64,000 nt of DNA. Origin: Acidobacteriota bacterium. GTDB taxonomy: Bacteria; Acidobacteriota; Thermoanaerobaculia; Multivoradales; Multivoraceae. Positions within the stretch are counted from its first letter, which is position 1. Each line of letters starts with the position of its first letter. The stretch is from the NCBI GenBank assembly GCA_026707545.1, contig JAPOWR010000001.1, positions 2,943,778 to 3,007,777 on the forward strand, written 5' to 3'. This document shows positions 8,292-16,976 of the stretch, in pieces. Both the position numbers and the translations under genes were made by a program. The notes beneath the pieces were generated by a model. That model saw only the letters and a program-made list of their open reading frames with translations. It had not been told where the DNA came from and made no database searches.

Positions 8292-10082
8292 TCAACGCTT
8301 CTCGGGAAGCGCGAAAACGTACACGTTGCCGCCGCGGGCGCGGGCAGCACCCTCTGGCGTGTGGCGGAGACTTCCCGGCCCGGTCGAGATGGCCACGTAC
8401 TGGCGACCGTCGACGGCGTAGGAGATCGGGTAGCCCATGGCGGGAGCGCCCAGGTTGACTTCCCACAGCACTTCGCCGGTCTCGTGGTCGAAGGCGCGGA
8501 AGCCCCCGCTCGAATCGCCGCCGAAGATCAGGCCGCCGCCGGTTGCGACGACCGAGTACGTCGCGCCCTCGGTCTCGAACAGCCACTTCGTTTCGCCCGT
8601 CACGGCTGAGATCGCGTACACCGTGCCGAGGTACTCCTCGCCGGGCGCCTGGATGTGGTCCGCGGCCAGGTTGTAGATCGCGACCTGCTGTTCGAACGCC
8701 TGCGCCCGCGGACTGTTCGTGTCGCCCGTCACCAGCATCCGCGCGCACATGTTGCGCAGCGGGTAGTACATCGTCCGGGTCAGCGGGCTGTAGGAGCCGG
8801 CCTCCCAGTCCTTGCCACCGATCCAGGTCGGGCACACGAGCATCTCCTGCTCCAGTTCCGTGAAGATGATCTCGGTGTTCTCGACCGCGCGGCCGGTTTT
8901 CTCGTCGATGTCGACGACCACGTTCTGCGGCACGGTCGGCCGCGCCCACAGGAACTCGCCGGTCTCACGGTCCAGCGTGTAGACGAAGCCGGTCTTGCCG
9001 GGGATGCCCGTCATCAGCTTGCGGGTCTCGCCCGGTTCAAGGCCCTCCCGGATCCAGCGCACGGCCTCCGGGTCGGGCGAAACCGGGAGGTCGACGAGGA
9101 TGCGTTCGAACGGATGGTCCAGGTCCCAGTGGTCGTTCAGGTGCTGGAAGTACCAGCGGATCTCGCCGGTGTCCGCCTCGAGCGCCAGGGTCGAGTTGTG
9201 GTAGAGGTGGGTCAACTCCGTGCCGCCCAGCATGAACTTCGGCGCCGGCGATGTGACGGCTGTGCCGAAGTAGATGAGTTCGAGTTCCGGGTCGTAGCTG
9301 GGCACCATCCAGGTGCCGACGTGGTGCCGCTTCTCGAACGGCACGTCCCCCCAGGTCTCGTCCCCGGGCTCGCCCGGCGCCGGCATCGTCCGCGTCCGCC
9401 AGAGTTCCTTTCCCGTCAGCGCGTCGAGCGCGATCATGATGCAGGACTCCGGCCCGCCCCAGGGACGGCAGCTCCTCCCCGAGACGACGCGACCGTCCGC
9501 GACGATCGGGCCCGAGCTGTGGGTGGCGGGATTGACCTTCCAGTCCAGGATCTGCGTCTCCCAGACCAGGTCTCCGGTCTCGGCGTCCAGGGCGAAGGCG
9601 TGGTTGTCGTCGCTGTTGTTCAGGATCAGCCGGTCGTAGATCGCGATGTTCCGGTTGTTCTTCGCGTTGAAGCCGACCTGCGCGTAGAGGTCCTCGGGCT
9701 GCTCCCTCGTGTAGCGCCAGATGAAGTCCCCGGTCGTCGAGTCGACCGCCTCGATCGTGTCTTCGAACGAGGGGATGTAGAGAACGCCGTCGTAGGCCAG
9801 GGGCGTGATCTCGGAGGTTCCGACGGCGACCTCCCGTGACCAGATCAAACCGAGCTGTTGGACGTTTCCGCGGTCGACCTGGTCCAGCGGGCTGTAGCCC
9901 CAACTATCGTGCGTGCGGCGAAACATCAGCCATTCCGACGCCGGCGGATTCTCGAGCATCTCGTCGGTGACCGGCACGAACGTCGATGCTGCATCCTGAG
10001 CTGACGATCCAACGCCGAGCCCGATGCTCAAGGCCAGGGTCAGAACCGCCAGCCCGCGGCTGGGCAGGCGAACACTCTTCAC
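8292..10082 (-). CDS. PQQ-dependent dehydrogenase (quinoprotein), periplasmic
   Basis: The GTG at 10082 is preceded by GGAGG 8 bases upstream and gives a signal peptide (KSVRLPSRGLAVLTLALSIG..SSAQ); upstream codons to 10178 look non-coding and overlap the promoter of the divergent hydrolase. The 596-residue product is an eight-bladed propeller with tryptophan-docking repeats (W..D..TG..W patterns: DLVWETQ, GEIRWYF, GETKWLF, GEVLWEV). Enzymes of this family oxidise alcohols, sugars or aldehydes and pass electrons to cytochromes or quinone. No haem motif is present here, unlike the paralogue at 12260. Substrate unknown. Confidence 0.87.
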   Translation of the reverse strand: MKSVRLPSRGLAVLTLALSIGLGVGSSAQDAASTFVPVTDEMLENPPASEWLMFRRTHDSWGYSPLDQVDRGNVQQLGLIWSREVAVGTSEITPLAYDGVLYIPSFEDTIEAVDSTTGDFIWRYTREQPEDLYAQVGFNAKNNRNIAIYDRLILNNSDDNHAFALDAETGDLVWETQILDWKVNPATHSSGPIVADGRVVSGRSCRPWGGPESCIMIALDALTGKELWRTRTMPAPGEPGDETWGDVPFEKRHHVGTWMVPSYDPELELIYFGTAVTSPAPKFMLGGTELTHLYHNSTLALEADTGEIRWYFQHLNDHWDLDHPFERILVDLPVSPDPEAVRWIREGLEPGETRKLMTGIPGKTGFVYTLDRETGEFLWARPTVPQNVVVDIDEKTGRAVENTEIIFTELEQEMLVCPTWIGGKDWEAGSYSPLTRTMYYPLRNMCARMLVTGDTNSPRAQAFEQQVAIYNLAADHIQAPGEEYLGTVYAISAVTGETKWLFETEGATYSVVATGGGLIFGGDSSGGFRAFDHETGEVLWEVNLGAPAMGYPISYAVDGRQYVAISTGPGSLRHTPEGAARARGGNVYVFALPEKR

Positions 10083-10176
10083 CGCGGCGCCTCCGTTCCT
10101 CACTGTCTTCAAGACGAACCGGGGACTGTAGCAGCCGCGACAGGCCGCGATCCGGGTGACATGATCGACCAATCCC

Positions 10177-10914
10177 ATGCGGATCGAAGTGGACGGAGCG
10201 ACGCTCTACGTCGAGGTCGCCGGCGACCGTGAAGCGTCGGCCGTTCTGTTCTGGAACGGCGGCGGCTGCACTCTCCGCATGTGGGACAGGATCGTCGAGC
10301 GGCTGGGCAGCGGCTATCGAACTGTCCGCTTCGACATCCGCGGCACCGGTCAGAGCAGTCCAGCGGCGGACCCCTCCCAGTACACACTGGAACGGTACGC
10401 CGCGGACGCAGTCGCGATCCTCGACGCGCTCGAGATCCAACGTTCCCACGTCTGGTCGATGGCCTGGGGGTCGCGCGCGGCTCTCGCCTACGCCGCGCTC
10501 CGGCCCGAACGAGTCGACCTGCTTGCGCTCTACGACGCCGCCATCGACCCGCCGGACGTTCCGGCACAGCGGGAAGGCAGCCGCGAGGCCGTCCGCAAGC
10601 AGGAGGCGGCGGGCATCAGGCGTTTCGAGCGCCCGGTCGGCTGGAACCAGCACGCCAACCCCGACTCGGTCCGACCTGCGATGCAGGCGATCTTCAGGGG
10701 TTTCGACCTGGCAGCAGCGGCGCGGGGCCTGGCGATGAAGACCCTGGTCGCAACCGGGGACCATGACCCGAACCTGCCATCCAGCCGCGATCTGGCCGCC
10801 ATGGCACCCGACGCGGAACTCGTCGTGATGGAGAACGTCGGCCACGGTTCAGTGCTCCAGCGCCCCGACCTCGCCACCGCGATCTTCACGGACTTCGTCG
10901 AAGCGAACACATAA
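10177..10914 (+). CDS. Alpha/beta-hydrolase-fold protein, atypical nucleophile elbow
   Basis: 245 residues with the usual fold: FWNGGGCTLRMWD oxyanion region, DIRGTGQSS, a GDHDPN acid loop and a final GHGSVLQRPD that carries the catalytic His. The nucleophile elbow normally reads G-x-S-x-G; here it is S-M-A-W-G (in HVWSMAWGS), and by spacing to the following PERV the Ser position is Ala. It may be catalytically inactive, or use the Ser two residues earlier. It begins a run of three plus-strand genes with an enolase-superfamily enzyme and a quinohaemoprotein. Confidence 0.8.
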   Translation: MRIEVDGATLYVEVAGDREASAVLFWNGGGCTLRMWDRIVERLGSGYRTVRFDIRGTGQSSPAADPSQYTLERYAADAVAILDALEIQRSHVWSMAWGSRAALAYAALRPERVDLLALYDAAIDPPDVPAQREGSREAVRKQEAAGIRRFERPVGWNQHANPDSVRPAMQAIFRGFDLAAAARGLAMKTLVATGDHDPNLPSSRDLAAMAPDAELVVMENVGHGSVLQRPDLATAIFTDFVEANT

Positions 10915-10926
10915 GGAGAACCCGAC

Positions 10927-12228
10927 ATGAGGCAGCACGACACCGCTGGAACCGGCGAATCGAGCCGCCGCGACTTCCTGAGCCGGAGCGCCGGCTTCGC
11001 GGCGCTGGCAGCCTCGACCGGCTTCGCGGGCGCCGTCTCACCGGCCGCCGCTGCGGGCAGGTCAGCCCAGGAAGAGGCCGGTCCGGATCGAATCACGATT
11101 CGGTCGGTCGACGCCTACCCCGTCTACATCAACCAGCGTTCCGAGGGCCTGCTCGATCCCCCGGTCTTCGACGGTGACGACGACCCGCGCCGCTGGCGCT
11201 ACGGCGGACCCTTCGAGCAGCTTCCCTCAGCGATCATCGCGATCATCAAGACGGACGCCGGGATCACCGGCTTCGGCATGGGCGCCGGCGGCAGCGCCGC
11301 GGTCGAGATCATCGACGGCCATCTCAAGCACCTCCTGGTCGGCACGAACCCCCTCGACGTCGACCAGCTCTGGGACCAGATGTACAGCTCGGCGGTGCTC
11401 TACGGCCGCCGCGGCATCTTCGCGATGGCGCTCTCCGCCGTCGACACGGCGCTCTGGGACATCAAGGGCAAGCACGCCGGCAGGTCGGTTCACGCGCTGC
11501 TTGGCGGAAGTCCGGACGACCGTGTCGCCGTGTACCAGACCGGCGGCGACATCGCCGCCGGCAAGGCCCTGGGGATCAGGCACTTCAAGCGCATCCTGCC
11601 AATCGGGCCGCACAGCACGGAGGCCGAAACCGAGCGATACATCGAGGACGTTCTCGCCGCCCGCGAGGCGATGGGGCCCGAGGGCAACCTGATGACGGAC
11701 TGCGTCTCGCGCAACGGCACCGTCGAGTGGGCGGTCGGCGTCGCCGAACGGCTGCGTCCGGCGAACCTCTACTTCATGGAGGAACTCCTGTCGCCCGACA
11801 ACGTCTTCGGCTACGCCGAGCTGGTCGAGAAGATCGGCGGCGGAGGACCGGGCTGGACGAAGGTGGCCTGCGGCGAGCACGAGTACACCGAGCACGGCTT
11901 CGAAGTCCTGGTACGGCTGGGATCGGCCGAGGTCCTGCAGCCGGACATCACCTGGTGCGGCGGCCTGACGGCGGCGAAGCGCATCGCCGACCTGGTCGAA
12001 GCGGCCGGCCTCGAACTCGTGCCACACCGCGGCGGCAGCCTCTGGGGGCTCCCAATCTCGCTGATCGCCCCGAGCTGCACGATGGCGGAGAGCTTCGCCA
12101 CCGGTTCGCCGATCCTCGACGCCATGCAGGCGCCGTTCGAGAACGGCGACTTCCTGGCGCCCGGTGAGCCGGGCTTCGGCACCGCGCTGACCGAGGAGAT
12201 GGTCCTCGACCACCGGCTCCAGCGCTGA
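10927..12228 (+). CDS. Enolase-superfamily dehydratase/racemase with Tat signal
   Basis: 433 residues with AAGGAG before the ATG, only 12 bases after the preceding gene. The N-terminus carries a twin-arginine signal (SSRRDFLSRSAGF). The rest is a mandelate racemase/muconate lactonising enzyme protein: capping domain, TALWDIKGKHAG, then barrel metal ligands in LMTDCVSR, YFMEELLSPD and ACGEHEY, and a late His in VPHRGGSLWG. Members dehydrate or epimerise sugar acids. Export by Tat is unusual for the family and fits a periplasmic role beside the PQQ dehydrogenase that follows. Confidence 0.85.
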   Translation: MRQHDTAGTGESSRRDFLSRSAGFAALAASTGFAGAVSPAAAAGRSAQEEAGPDRITIRSVDAYPVYINQRSEGLLDPPVFDGDDDPRRWRYGGPFEQLPSAIIAIIKTDAGITGFGMGAGGSAAVEIIDGHLKHLLVGTNPLDVDQLWDQMYSSAVLYGRRGIFAMALSAVDTALWDIKGKHAGRSVHALLGGSPDDRVAVYQTGGDIAAGKALGIRHFKRILPIGPHSTEAETERYIEDVLAAREAMGPEGNLMTDCVSRNGTVEWAVGVAERLRPANLYFMEELLSPDNVFGYAELVEKIGGGGPGWTKVACGEHEYTEHGFEVLVRLGSAEVLQPDITWCGGLTAAKRIADLVEAAGLELVPHRGGSLWGLPISLIAPSCTMAESFATGSPILDAMQAPFENGDFLAPGEPGFGTALTEEMVLDHRLQR

Positions 12229-12259
12229 ACCAGCCGTGAAGTAGCATCGCGCCTTCCGC

Positions 12260-14401
12260 ATGAAGTCGTTGACGCGCCTCGCCTGCTCGCTGGCCGCGAT
12301 ATCGCTCCTGAGCGCCGGCCCGGCCGCCCAGGACACAGCCGCTCAGGAGACCGCCTTCGTGCCGGTGACCCAGGAGATGCTGAACGACCCGGAGCCGGGT
12401 CAGTGGCTGCATTGGCGCGGCACGCAGAACGCCTGGGGCTACAGCCCGCTCGACCAGATCACGACCGCGAACGTCGGCCAGCTTCAACTGGTCTGGGCGT
12501 GGGCGATGGACGACACCGGTCCCCAGGAGGCCGCGCCGCTGATCCACAACGGCGTCATGTACCTGCCGAATCCCGGGGCCGTGGTCCAGGCCCTCGACGC
12601 CGCCACAGGGGACCTGCTCTGGGAGTACCGGCCCGAGCCGGTGGGCGACGGCTCGGGCGCCTTCGGCCGCGGCGTGCAGAAGAACATCGCGATCTTCGGC
12701 GACCGCATCTTCGGCGCCAGCCCCGCCGCGACGATCTTCGCGCTCGACGCCAGGAGCGGGAAACTGATCTGGGAGACCAGGACCGCCGACACGAGCCTCG
12801 GCTACCGCTACACGGCGGGCCCGATCGTCGCCAACGGCAAGCTGGTCACCGGCATCACCGGCTGCGGCCGCTACAAGGACGACGTCTGCTTCATCACCGG
12901 CCACGATCCGGACACCGGCGAGGAACTCTGGCGCACGTCGACGATCGCGCGGCCCGGCGAGCCGGGGGGCGACACCTGGGGCGACCTGCCGCTCCGCTTC
13001 CGCGCCGGCAGCGACGCCTGGATCGCCGGAAGCTACGACCCGGAACTCAAGATCGTCTACTGGGCCACCTCCCAGGCCAAGCCCTGGGCCCGCGCCGTCC
13101 GCGGCACGGACGGCGACGCGCTGTACACGAACTCCAGTCTGGCGCTCGACCCCGACACCGGCGAGCTGCTCTGGTACTACCAGTACCTGCCCGGCGAGAC
13201 CCACGACATGGACGAGGTGTTCGAGACCCTCCTCATCGACGTCGACGGTCGCAAGAAGCTGTACAAGATGGGCAAGCTCGGCATCCTCTGGCAGCTCGAC
13301 CGGGAGACCGGCGAGTTCCTGGACGCGATCGACATCGGCTATCAGAACCTCGTCGACGTGGACCGCGAAACGGGCGAGGTGACCTACCGCCCGGAACTCA
13401 TCCCGGAGATCGGCGTCGAGATCAACATGTGTCCGAGCACGTCCGGCTTCAAGGGCTGGCGCGCCATGTCCTACGACCCGAACACCGGCGCGCTCTACAT
13501 CCCGGTGACGATGAACTGCGAGCTCGCCACCTTCGGACCGGTCGAACGCGTCCTCGGCGGCGGCGGCGCGGGTCCGGTCAAGCGGATCAACACGCTGCAC
13601 CCCTACTCCGGTGGCAACCTCGGCGAACTGCTCGTCATCGACGTGCGCGAGGGGGACATCATGTGGCGGCACCGCACGGAGTCGCCGATCAACACGGCCG
13701 CGCTCGCGACCGGAGGCGGCGTCGTCTTCGCCGGCGACTACGACCGCTACGTCTACGCGTACGAGGCGAGGACCGGCGAGATCCTCTGGCAGACCCGGTT
13801 ACCCACGTCGGCCCAGGGCTTCCCCGTGTCCTACCTCGCCGGCGGCCGCCAGTACGTGGCGATTCCGGTGGGAACGGGCGGCGCCAGTTGGGCGACGATG
13901 CTGCCGCGCGACCTGACTCCCCACATCCGGCGGCCAACCAACGGTAACTCGATCCACGTGTTCGCCTTGCCGGCGGATCTGCCGGTTGCGACCGCGCGGA
14001 GCCGGACGGCAGCAACCGACCGCGACGGGGCAGCGGTCGGGGCCGGCACCTCACTATCCGTCTGGGACGGCGTCTACACCGCCGCGCAGGCGGAGCGCGG
14101 CGCCGCGCCGTACCTCGAGAACTGCGCCACCTGCCACGGCGAGGACCTCGGCGGCGGCAGCAACTCGCCGGGCCTCCGCGGCGTCAGCTTCCAGTTCCTG
14201 TGGGGAGGCAAGACGCTGCACGAACTCTTCGAGGCGATCCGAACCACCATGCCGACCGACAATCCGGCCAGCCTGCCGCGCGAGACCTACCTCGACATCC
14301 TCACCTACATGATGCAGGTGAACGAGTTCCCCGCGGGCGACGGGGAACTCGACGCCGAGGGTCTGGGCAACATCCTGATCACCGAAGAACCCGGCGCGTA
14401 G
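12260..14401 (+). CDS. Quinohaemoprotein: PQQ dehydrogenase with C-terminal cytochrome c
   Basis: 713 residues: signal peptide (MKSLTRLACSLAAISLL..), PQQ propeller to about residue 590, a linker, then a cytochrome c domain with C622-A-T-C625-H626 and a later Met (TTMPTD) as possible axial ligand. This is the architecture of type II quinohaemoprotein alcohol dehydrogenases, in which electrons leave PQQ through the attached haem. It follows the Tat-exported enolase-family enzyme and likely acts on a related periplasmic metabolite. It is paralogous to 8292-10082, sharing the FVPVT(D/Q)EML start and SPLDQ motif. Confidence 0.88.
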   Translation: MKSLTRLACSLAAISLLSAGPAAQDTAAQETAFVPVTQEMLNDPEPGQWLHWRGTQNAWGYSPLDQITTANVGQLQLVWAWAMDDTGPQEAAPLIHNGVMYLPNPGAVVQALDAATGDLLWEYRPEPVGDGSGAFGRGVQKNIAIFGDRIFGASPAATIFALDARSGKLIWETRTADTSLGYRYTAGPIVANGKLVTGITGCGRYKDDVCFITGHDPDTGEELWRTSTIARPGEPGGDTWGDLPLRFRAGSDAWIAGSYDPELKIVYWATSQAKPWARAVRGTDGDALYTNSSLALDPDTGELLWYYQYLPGETHDMDEVFETLLIDVDGRKKLYKMGKLGILWQLDRETGEFLDAIDIGYQNLVDVDRETGEVTYRPELIPEIGVEINMCPSTSGFKGWRAMSYDPNTGALYIPVTMNCELATFGPVERVLGGGGAGPVKRINTLHPYSGGNLGELLVIDVREGDIMWRHRTESPINTAALATGGGVVFAGDYDRYVYAYEARTGEILWQTRLPTSAQGFPVSYLAGGRQYVAIPVGTGGASWATMLPRDLTPHIRRPTNGNSIHVFALPADLPVATARSRTAATDRDGAAVGAGTSLSVWDGVYTAAQAERGAAPYLENCATCHGEDLGGGSNSPGLRGVSFQFLWGGKTLHELFEAIRTTMPTDNPASLPRETYLDILTYMMQVNEFPAGDGELDAEGLGNILITEEPGA

Positions 14402-14435
14402 CTGACGTAGGACACAGCTCGCCGGTATTGCGAAC

Positions 14436-14464
14436 TGCTACGGATCGTATTACGATCCGTAGCA
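14436..14464. promoter_or_regulatory. Palindromic operator of the RHH/PIN toxin-antitoxin operon
   Basis: A perfect inverted repeat of two 14-base arms, TGCTACGGATCGTA (14436-14449) and its complement (14451-14464), about a single central T. The right arm runs into the A of the antitoxin start codon. Ribbon-helix-helix antitoxins bind such palindromes as dimers and repress their own operon; a protein here would also block ribosome or polymerase access. Confidence 0.8.
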
Positions 14465-14739
14465 TGCACGCACTCTCCGTCAAGCTGCCGACCGAGCTCC
14501 ACGCTGCCCTGGCAAGCGAAGCGCAACGACGCAACATCACGCGGTCCGCTCTGCTGCGAGAGATCGTCGGGGAAGCGCTCGACCGCGTTCCGACGCCAGC
14601 GACGCCGAGTTGCGCCGAACTGGCTAGCGATCTGATTGGCGCCGTTCGAAGCGGCCGCCGCGACTTGGCGACGAATCCCGATCTTCTCGAGCAGGCTGTC
14701 GTCTCGGACGCTCGACGTGCCGCCGACCGTCGTCGCTGA
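14464..14739 (+). CDS. Ribbon-helix-helix (CopG-like) antitoxin
   Basis: 91 residues. The start MHALSVKLPTELHAALASEA is typical of an RHH domain: a short beta strand (ALSVKL) then two helices with the NITRSALLREIV turn. The C-terminal 45 residues should bind the toxin. The frame is open upstream to 14200 inside the PQQ gene, but the operator palindrome ends on this ATG and the domain begins here. The stop overlaps the PIN gene by 23 bases, the usual coupling for type II modules. Confidence 0.85.
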   Translation: MHALSVKLPTELHAALASEAQRRNITRSALLREIVGEALDRVPTPATPSCAELASDLIGAVRSGRRDLATNPDLLEQAVVSDARRAADRRR

Positions 14740-15139
14740 TACCGGTCCGATCGTCGCGCTGCTCGACGCGGATGAAGCCCATCACGAGTGGGCCCGGGAA
14801 CAGTTCCAAACGCTCGCGGCGCCACTGCTCACCTGTGAGGCAGTCCTCTCCGAAGCCTCCTTTCTCCTGGCGCGCGTCGGTGAGGATCCGAGCCTGCCGG
14901 TGACGCTCGTCGAACGAGGAGTACTGAACGTCACCCGAGTACTCGCGGCGTCAGAGGACGTTCTCGCCGTCGGTCGCCTGATCCGCCGCTACCGCAACGT
15001 GCCGATGTCCCTCGCCGACGCCTGCCTGGTGCGGATCGTGGAACGCTCGGACCAGGCTTCCGTGCTAACCCTCGACTCCGACTTCCGGATCTACCGGCAG
15101 GGCGACCGCCGCGTGATTCCCGTGCTCACTCCTTCGTAG
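14717..15139 (+). CDS. PIN-domain toxin (VapC-like ribonuclease)
   Basis: 140 residues from the GTG at 14717. PIN acidic residues are present: VADTGPIVALLD (first Asp), CEAVLSEASFLL (Glu), SLADACLVRI (Asp) and LTLDSDF (Asp). VapC-type toxins cleave tRNA or rRNA when released from antitoxin. It follows an RHH antitoxin, and its 3' end overlaps by 14 bases the end of a Phd-type antitoxin gene on the other strand. No tRNA target can be inferred. Confidence 0.87.
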   Translation: MPPTVVADTGPIVALLDADEAHHEWAREQFQTLAAPLLTCEAVLSEASFLLARVGEDPSLPVTLVERGVLNVTRVLAASEDVLAVGRLIRRYRNVPMSLADACLVRIVERSDQASVLTLDSDFRIYRQGDRRVIPVLTPS

Positions 15140-15326
15140 CTTCATCGAAGTCGGGCACGGTCTCGACCAGATGGGCCAGACTGCCGAAACGGAACGTCTT
15201 CGACGGCACGGGAACCAGCCTCACAGCGGGCTTGCCCCTGCGGGCGATGATCACCTCGTCGCCTGCTTCGGCCGCCACGATGAGCTTCGACAATTGGGAC
15301 TTGGCTTCGTGCATGTTGACGAGCAT
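15126..15326 (-). CDS. Phd/YefM-type antitoxin without its own toxin
   Basis: 66 residues: MLVNMHEAKSQLSKLIVAAEAGDEV.. IARRGKPAVRLVPV is the standard Phd/YefM N-terminal DNA-binding domain; the short tail (KTFRFGSLAHLVETVPDFDE) is the toxin-binding part. Usually a PIN or RelE toxin follows on the same strand, but downstream on this strand is only the opposing PIN gene. It is therefore an orphan, or an anti-toxin for the convergent PIN protein. ATG start is clear. Confidence 0.85.
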   Translation of the reverse strand: MLVNMHEAKSQLSKLIVAAEAGDEVIIARRGKPAVRLVPVPSKTFRFGSLAHLVETVPDFDEATKE

Positions 15327-15372
15327 CGCTGTTCCTCCTGGCCGTCAGCCCCCAACCAAGGCCCAAACGAGC

Positions 15373-16899
15373 CTACTCCTCGACGGCTACTGGAATCGCC
15401 TCGACCAGCAGCGCCAGCGCCGTCTGCAGCGAGGCGTCGGCACGCCCGCCGAACGAGCCCTCGTACAGTCCGAGCCGGACGACCACCATCTCGTGTGACG
15501 GCACGATGATCGTGCTCTGGCCGCCGGCGCCCTGCATGCTGAACGCGCTGTTCGGCAGCGACGGGTAGCGCTTGCTGCCGCCGCGCGGCGGGTTGTTGAT
15601 CCAGAAGAAGCCGCCGTAGATCGGCCGGCCGTCGGCGACCCAGGCCGGTGCGGGAGTGCTGACGAACTCGACGAAACCCTCGGGCAGCACGCGCTCCCCG
15701 GTCGGCGCAACGCCGTCGTGGAGGTAGAGCTGGCCCAGCCGCGCCCAGGTGCGGCCGGATCCGAAGCCGTAGCCGTTCAGCAGGAAGTTGCCGTAGGGAT
15801 CCGCCTCGGCGACGAAGCGCCGGACGCCGATCCGGTCGAAGAGGTGCTTCTGGGGGAACTGGTGGTAGTTCTCGCCGCGGCCCTCGACCGCCAGCCGTAC
15901 CAGGTGGTTGGTCAGGATCGGGTCGCAGTTCCGGTAGCGGCCGATCGTGTTCGGCGGCCATTGCGGCGGCCGTTCGGTGGCCCAGAGGTGGGAGTTCACC
16001 GTGCCGGTGTAGAGGTAGAGGTGGTCCGGATAGCCCATGGCCACCTCGTCGTACTCCGGGTCCCCGGCGTTCACGCAGCGCAGGCCGCTCGACATGCGGA
16101 GGATGTCCTGGATGCGGATCGTGCCGCGAACGTCGTCCGGGTCCTCGTGCCAGGAATCGACCGGCGCCAACTGGTCGAGCGTGTACTCGCCCTGCGCGAT
16201 CAGCACGCCCATCAGCGTCGCCGACAGGCTCTTGTTCATCGACCAGCTCTCAAGGGGCGTGTCCTTGTCGATCCCCTCGCGGTAGCGCTCGGCAATGAGC
16301 CGGCCGCGATGGAGCACCACGAACGCCAGGGTCATCGCCTCCGGGTCGAAGGCGGCGTCTACGGCTGCGACCAGCTTCTCCGCGTCCACGTCGTCCGGGA
16401 CCGGCTCGTCCGGCAGAGCGTCGCCCATCGGCCAGGGAGCGTCCTCGTCCAAGGTGCTCGTGACCGGAACCGTCTCGTAGAACGGCGCGTCCTCTCCCTT
16501 CGGCAGGGCTACGCAGCCCTGGTCGCCGTGGAGCATCGCCGTCCGGGTCACGCCCGAGTCGGTGGTGATGTGGACTTGCCCGTTCTCTCGGTCGAGCCGA
16601 CGTCCAAGCAACCGATCCCGGTACCGATGACGGGAAGTGAAACCGCCGATCTGTGTCCAGGCGTCCTCGAAGTCGAGCCCGGTCAGGAACACCGCCGAGC
16701 ACAGGACCTTGGCGAACCCGGCGGCTTCGTGCTCGATGAAGTCGCCGGGCGGCGGCACGCGAACGGTGTCCAGCTCGTGTTCCTGGCCACGCGCCACGAG
16801 GCTCTTACCCAGCGTCGGTTCCTGGGCGGCGGCCGCGGTCTGATTGCCGCCGGCGTCGGCGCAGCCAGCGAGCAGCGTGACGAGGAGAACTGTCAGCAC
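15373..16899 (-). CDS. Serine hydrolase, beta-lactamase/penicillin-binding fold, lipoprotein
   Basis: From the GTG at 16899 the protein has 508 residues beginning with a lipobox (LTVLLVTLLAGC), so it is probably a lipoprotein. The catalytic SxxK is in ESWSMNKSLSATL, with YRNCDP as the YxN-like element and a C-terminal GGQSTIIV loop in the KTG position. These class C beta-lactamase-like proteins act as esterases, peptidases or lactamases. The start is uncertain: an upstream GTG at 16968 would add 23 residues, but part of that stretch is the translated hairpin repeat at 16906-16950. Confidence 0.8.
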   Translation of the reverse strand: MLTVLLVTLLAGCADAGGNQTAAAAQEPTLGKSLVARGQEHELDTVRVPPPGDFIEHEAAGFAKVLCSAVFLTGLDFEDAWTQIGGFTSRHRYRDRLLGRRLDRENGQVHITTDSGVTRTAMLHGDQGCVALPKGEDAPFYETVPVTSTLDEDAPWPMGDALPDEPVPDDVDAEKLVAAVDAAFDPEAMTLAFVVLHRGRLIAERYREGIDKDTPLESWSMNKSLSATLMGVLIAQGEYTLDQLAPVDSWHEDPDDVRGTIRIQDILRMSSGLRCVNAGDPEYDEVAMGYPDHLYLYTGTVNSHLWATERPPQWPPNTIGRYRNCDPILTNHLVRLAVEGRGENYHQFPQKHLFDRIGVRRFVAEADPYGNFLLNGYGFGSGRTWARLGQLYLHDGVAPTGERVLPEGFVEFVSTPAPAWVADGRPIYGGFFWINNPPRGGSKRYPSLPNSAFSMQGAGGQSTIIVPSHEMVVVRLGLYEGSFGGRADASLQTALALLVEAIPVAVEE

Positions 16900-16905
16900 T
16901 CCAGA

Positions 16906-16950
16906 CCGGCGCTTCGCGCCGGATGCCGGCGGGGACGCCGGCGCACCCAG
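16906..16950. repeat. REP-like double hairpin repeat, copy A
   Basis: CCGGCGC/GCGCCGG with loop TTC (16906-16922), then GCCGGC/GCCGGC with a 6-base loop (16925-16942), ending GCACCCAG. It matches copy B at 55692-55736 at nearly every position and shares its last 14 bases with copy C at 28375-28388. It sits just upstream of the serine hydrolase start. Confidence 0.75.
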
Positions 16951-16976
16951 TTCCGGAGTTTCGGCCACGCTGTCTG

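Noticed and set aside
11948..13672. 574-codon open frame on the minus strand opposite the quinohaemoprotein gene
   Set aside because: High G+C leaves antisense frames open. The translation is Arg/Val/Asp-rich with no family resemblance, and the plus strand carries clear PQQ and haem motifs.
14200..14463. N-terminal extension of the RHH antitoxin
   Set aside because: Lies within the PQQ gene and the operator palindrome; the RHH domain begins at 14464.
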